A stretch of 64,000 bases of DNA from Haliclystus octoradiatus (Eukaryota; Cnidaria; Staurozoa; Stauromedusae; Haliclystidae). Below the pieces are notes generated by a model. That model was not told the origin of the DNA, made no database searches, and saw nothing but the letters and a program-made list of their open reading frames with translations. Of the stretch, positions 61,851 through 64,000 are shown in pieces. Each line of letters starts with the position of its first letter. Position 1 is the stretch's first letter. Where the stretch lies: the NCBI GenBank assembly GCA_916610825.1, contig OU744454.1, forward strand, positions 7,869,922 to 7,933,921, written 5' to 3'. The translations under genes were made by a program, and so were the position numbers.

Positions 61851-62600
61851 TTTAACCAAACGTACGATCTTAGTATTACTTCCGAAGGTCTAACTGAATT
61901 ATTACAATTAGCTACTAAAAATCAACTATTTCAATTGAATGGTAATTTATACGAGCAAATTGATGGTGTTGCTATGGGTTCACCGCTTGGTCGTTAATGG
62001 CAAATGTATTTATGTGCAATTTAGAGGATACACTTGATCAACAGAACTGTTTACCACGATATTACTGTCGATATATTGATGACACGTTTGGTGTTATGCC
62101 GTGTTATTCTGAAGCAGTAGAATTTTTAAATGTTTTAAACAATAGTTCCTCTTTAAAATTTACTCTTGAGGTACAGCAAGATAATAAGTTATCATTCCTT
62201 GGCATTATGCTCAACAAAAACGGTTCTATTATAGAAACCTCTATATACAAAAAGCCGACTGATTGTGGACTATTGCTTTATTACGAAAGTCATGTTGATG
62301 AAAAATACAAACGAGGCCTCATTTTAACAATGTTAGATCGTGCACGAAGGTTATCGTCCGATGAAAATATATTTAATTCAGAATGTTTAAATATTAAGGA
62401 TGTTTTATTGATTATTGTATTTCTAAATTTAATCGCCTTACGACTAACAATGAAAATCCACAAAAGGACAATACAATCAATATTATATTGCAGTATAAAT
62501 ACCAGATATCGGCTAACTCTTTACGTAAACAATTAGGAACTCTGAGTGTTGAAGTCGGTCAACAGTTAGACCGATATTTAAAAGTAGAAAATTAAATGAT
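61850..62600 (+). pseudogene. second Penelope-like family: RT fragment
   Basis: The first piece reads LLQLATKNQLFQLNGNLYEQ, IDGVAMGSPLG (motif B). One base is lost near 61990, and the next frame gives ANVFMCNLEDTL, CRYIDDTFGV (motif C) and KLSFLGIMLNKNGSI, typical of Penelope RTs. Another shift near 62410 leads to ISANSLRKQLGTL, the region after the RT thumb in these proteins, ending at TAA near 62595. Motif C is YIDD, unlike YRDD in the 44-48 kb cluster, and motif B is closer to Neptune/Athena-style elements as I recall, so it is a different family. The 5' part and GIY-YIG domain are missing. Confidence 0.75.
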
Positions 62601-62639
62601 GAACTTAAGATATATCGAAACTGTTGCAAATAACTGTGT

Positions 62640-63640
62640 TTTTGATTTATCGCTGATCTATTTCACTATATGATCTTGAATCTTCAATAAATATCTTATG
62701 TTTAACTTTCATTATGATGTAGTCTATCTGATTTCGATATGGATTGTTTCTTAAATTTTCGTTTTTATCATTATGATCTTCTTTCCTTATGGGCGCTTCC
62801 CAGGTTGTTCTATGAGCCATTTTGTGTGGAAACATGGTATTGCAAAGCATCATGTCATTTCTGAGGAGCATTTCTGCGAGTGGTCTTCCATTTGAATTCA
62901 TCACCCCTCTTCCATACCTTCCAATTACTTGTGGAAATTCTTCTGTACCTAGCCCAGTTTTTGCATTTTGATCCCCCCTTTAATACAAATATCTCTACTG
63001 TTTACATTTTTTTATTACACTTTCTAATTGTTCATAATAATCTTCTTTTATTTTAGGATTTTTCATAAGGTTGGTGCATATGTGGAAATGAAAATTATGT
63101 TTCTATTATTACATTTTTATTTATTACTATTTTATTTAAATTAACAGTTGCCATACATATTCTACTGGATATTGTTTTTTATTCTACTTTTATTATTCCT
63201 TTTCTACAACAAAACCAATACCATAATGTCAGTTTTCCTGATTTCCAGTGTGAAATACTTCATATCTTTTCTTATTGTCACTTGTTTGTATATCAAATAT
63301 TCCTTCTTCTTTCAACTTGGTTTCTTGTATGGCTAATATTGACAGTTCATATTTGCACGTATCATTATTGCCAGTTGTTGTCTTTTCATTTTTGAGTTTA
63401 AACCTCTTACATTCAAGGTTCCTACGTTGAATTTATTTTTTATTATTCCTTGTGTTACATCATTAACTTTAGTAATTTTATTGACAGATATCTTTGTTGT
63501 TGACCATTTGACTTGTATGTTATTTAAACTCTCCAATGGAGTTTGTGGGGAGTCACCCTTCACAGCCGGCTTTTGTTGTACAATCGCCATTGTTTCATCT
63601 GAATTAATTACTTACCAGGAGCTGAGTGTCAAATGCTTAC
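62640..63640 (-). pseudogene. RTE-like LINE: 5' endonuclease part
   Basis: Minus-strand pieces in order: FNVGTLNVRGLNSKMKRQQL (near 63430), LAIQETKLKEEGIFDIQTS (about 63335), PISSRICMATVNL-like residues (about 63150), KIKEDYYEQLESVIKK (about 63040), GDQNAKTGLGTEEFP (about 62965), VIGRYGRGVMNSNGRPLAEM, and NQIDYIIMKVKH with DSRSYSEID (62904-62647). These are the motifs of an APE-type endonuclease of RTE/BovB style LINEs; the catalytic GDFN is GDQN here. It has stops and shifts. No RT follows, since the sequence changes to the plus-strand Penelope fragment near 62640. Confidence 0.7.
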
Positions 63641-63689
63641 TATGGTGGCCCATCGTTCTCATAGCATATTTCAACAAAAAACGATAGAA

Positions 63690-64000
63690 ACAGAATTAAA
63701 ATACAAAAAATTGTGGAATAAAAATGAAAATACAATAAAATAATGAAAAAAATAAATAAATAATAAAAAAATTAAAAAAACAAATAAAAAATAAAAAAAT
63801 ATAAAATAAAATAAAAAAATAAAATAAAATAAAATAAAATAAAATAAAATAAAATAAAATAAAATAAAATAAAATAAAATAAAATAAAATAAAATAAAAT
63901 AAAATAAAATAAAATAAAATAAAATAAAATAAAATAAAATAAAATAAAATAAAATAAAATAAAATAAAATAAAATAAAATAAAATAAAATAAAATAAAAT
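63690..64000 (+). repeat. A-rich tract grading into (AAAAT)n at the window end
   Basis: From about 63800 a regular AAAAT (TAAAA) pentamer array runs to the last base, so its full length is unknown. Confidence 0.95.

Overview
This window is AT-rich, intron-bearing animal DNA made mostly of mobile elements. The mix of non-LTR retrotransposons with endonuclease and reverse transcriptase (RT) domains, Ty3-type LTR elements with a chromodomain, Penelope-like elements with hammerhead ribozymes, Helitron and tyrosine-recombinase remnants, kilobase (TAA)n microsatellites and AG/GT-bounded exons points to an invertebrate metazoan, probably marine. The sequence alone does not narrow this further. No bacterial operon, rRNA gene or CRISPR array was seen.

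Left third (1-20 kb). A nearly full-length but inactivated LINE occupies about 1.9-6.1 kb. It has a two-part ORF1 and an ORF2 with apurinic endonuclease and RT. A decayed Ty3/gypsy copy with 176-178 bp LTRs (9270-13774) lies inside an inverted-repeat structure. The left arm of that structure has itself been hit by a 770 bp element with terminal inverted repeats; the right arm preserves the empty site. Two ~190 bp repeats carrying hammerhead-ribozyme-like motifs lie at 15.7 and 28.6 kb. A 5'-truncated LINE lies at 18.9-19.9 kb.

Middle (20-37 kb). The best candidate host-gene sequence is here: a single exon at 20860-21447 (minus strand) encoding a complete beta-rich extracellular-type domain, bounded by phase-1 introns on both sides. 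A second LINE (minus strand, 22.0-25.5 kb) follows. Two weaker candidate exons (27661-27802 and 31458-31665) flank a 3.2 kb repeat element with inverted ends. A 2.75 kb foldback element flanked by TA has a core packed with the palindrome TTCATGAA.

Right half (37-64 kb). Three very long (TAA/TTA)n tracts are present, two of them directly bordering a block of Penelope-like copies (43995-47998). The block consists of one inverted partial copy, one direct partial copy and one almost complete copy, each ending in a near-identical hammerhead ribozyme. This block, and a second copy of the 3.2 kb repeat, interrupt broken minus-strand coding remnants. Read together these suggest a Bel/Pao-like gag-protease followed by a PIN-nuclease-like/CXC-cysteine-rich gene. 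Next come the C-terminus of a LINE with a restriction-like endonuclease, a young and nearly intact minus-strand copy of the same Ty3 family seen at 9-14 kb (56152-61182), another Penelope-like RT fragment, the 5' part of an RTE-like LINE and an (AAAAT)n tract at the window edge.

Most coding potential is therefore selfish DNA in various states of decay. The window is most useful as a record of nested insertions, of ribozyme-bearing retroelements and of an unusual chromodomain Ty3 family.
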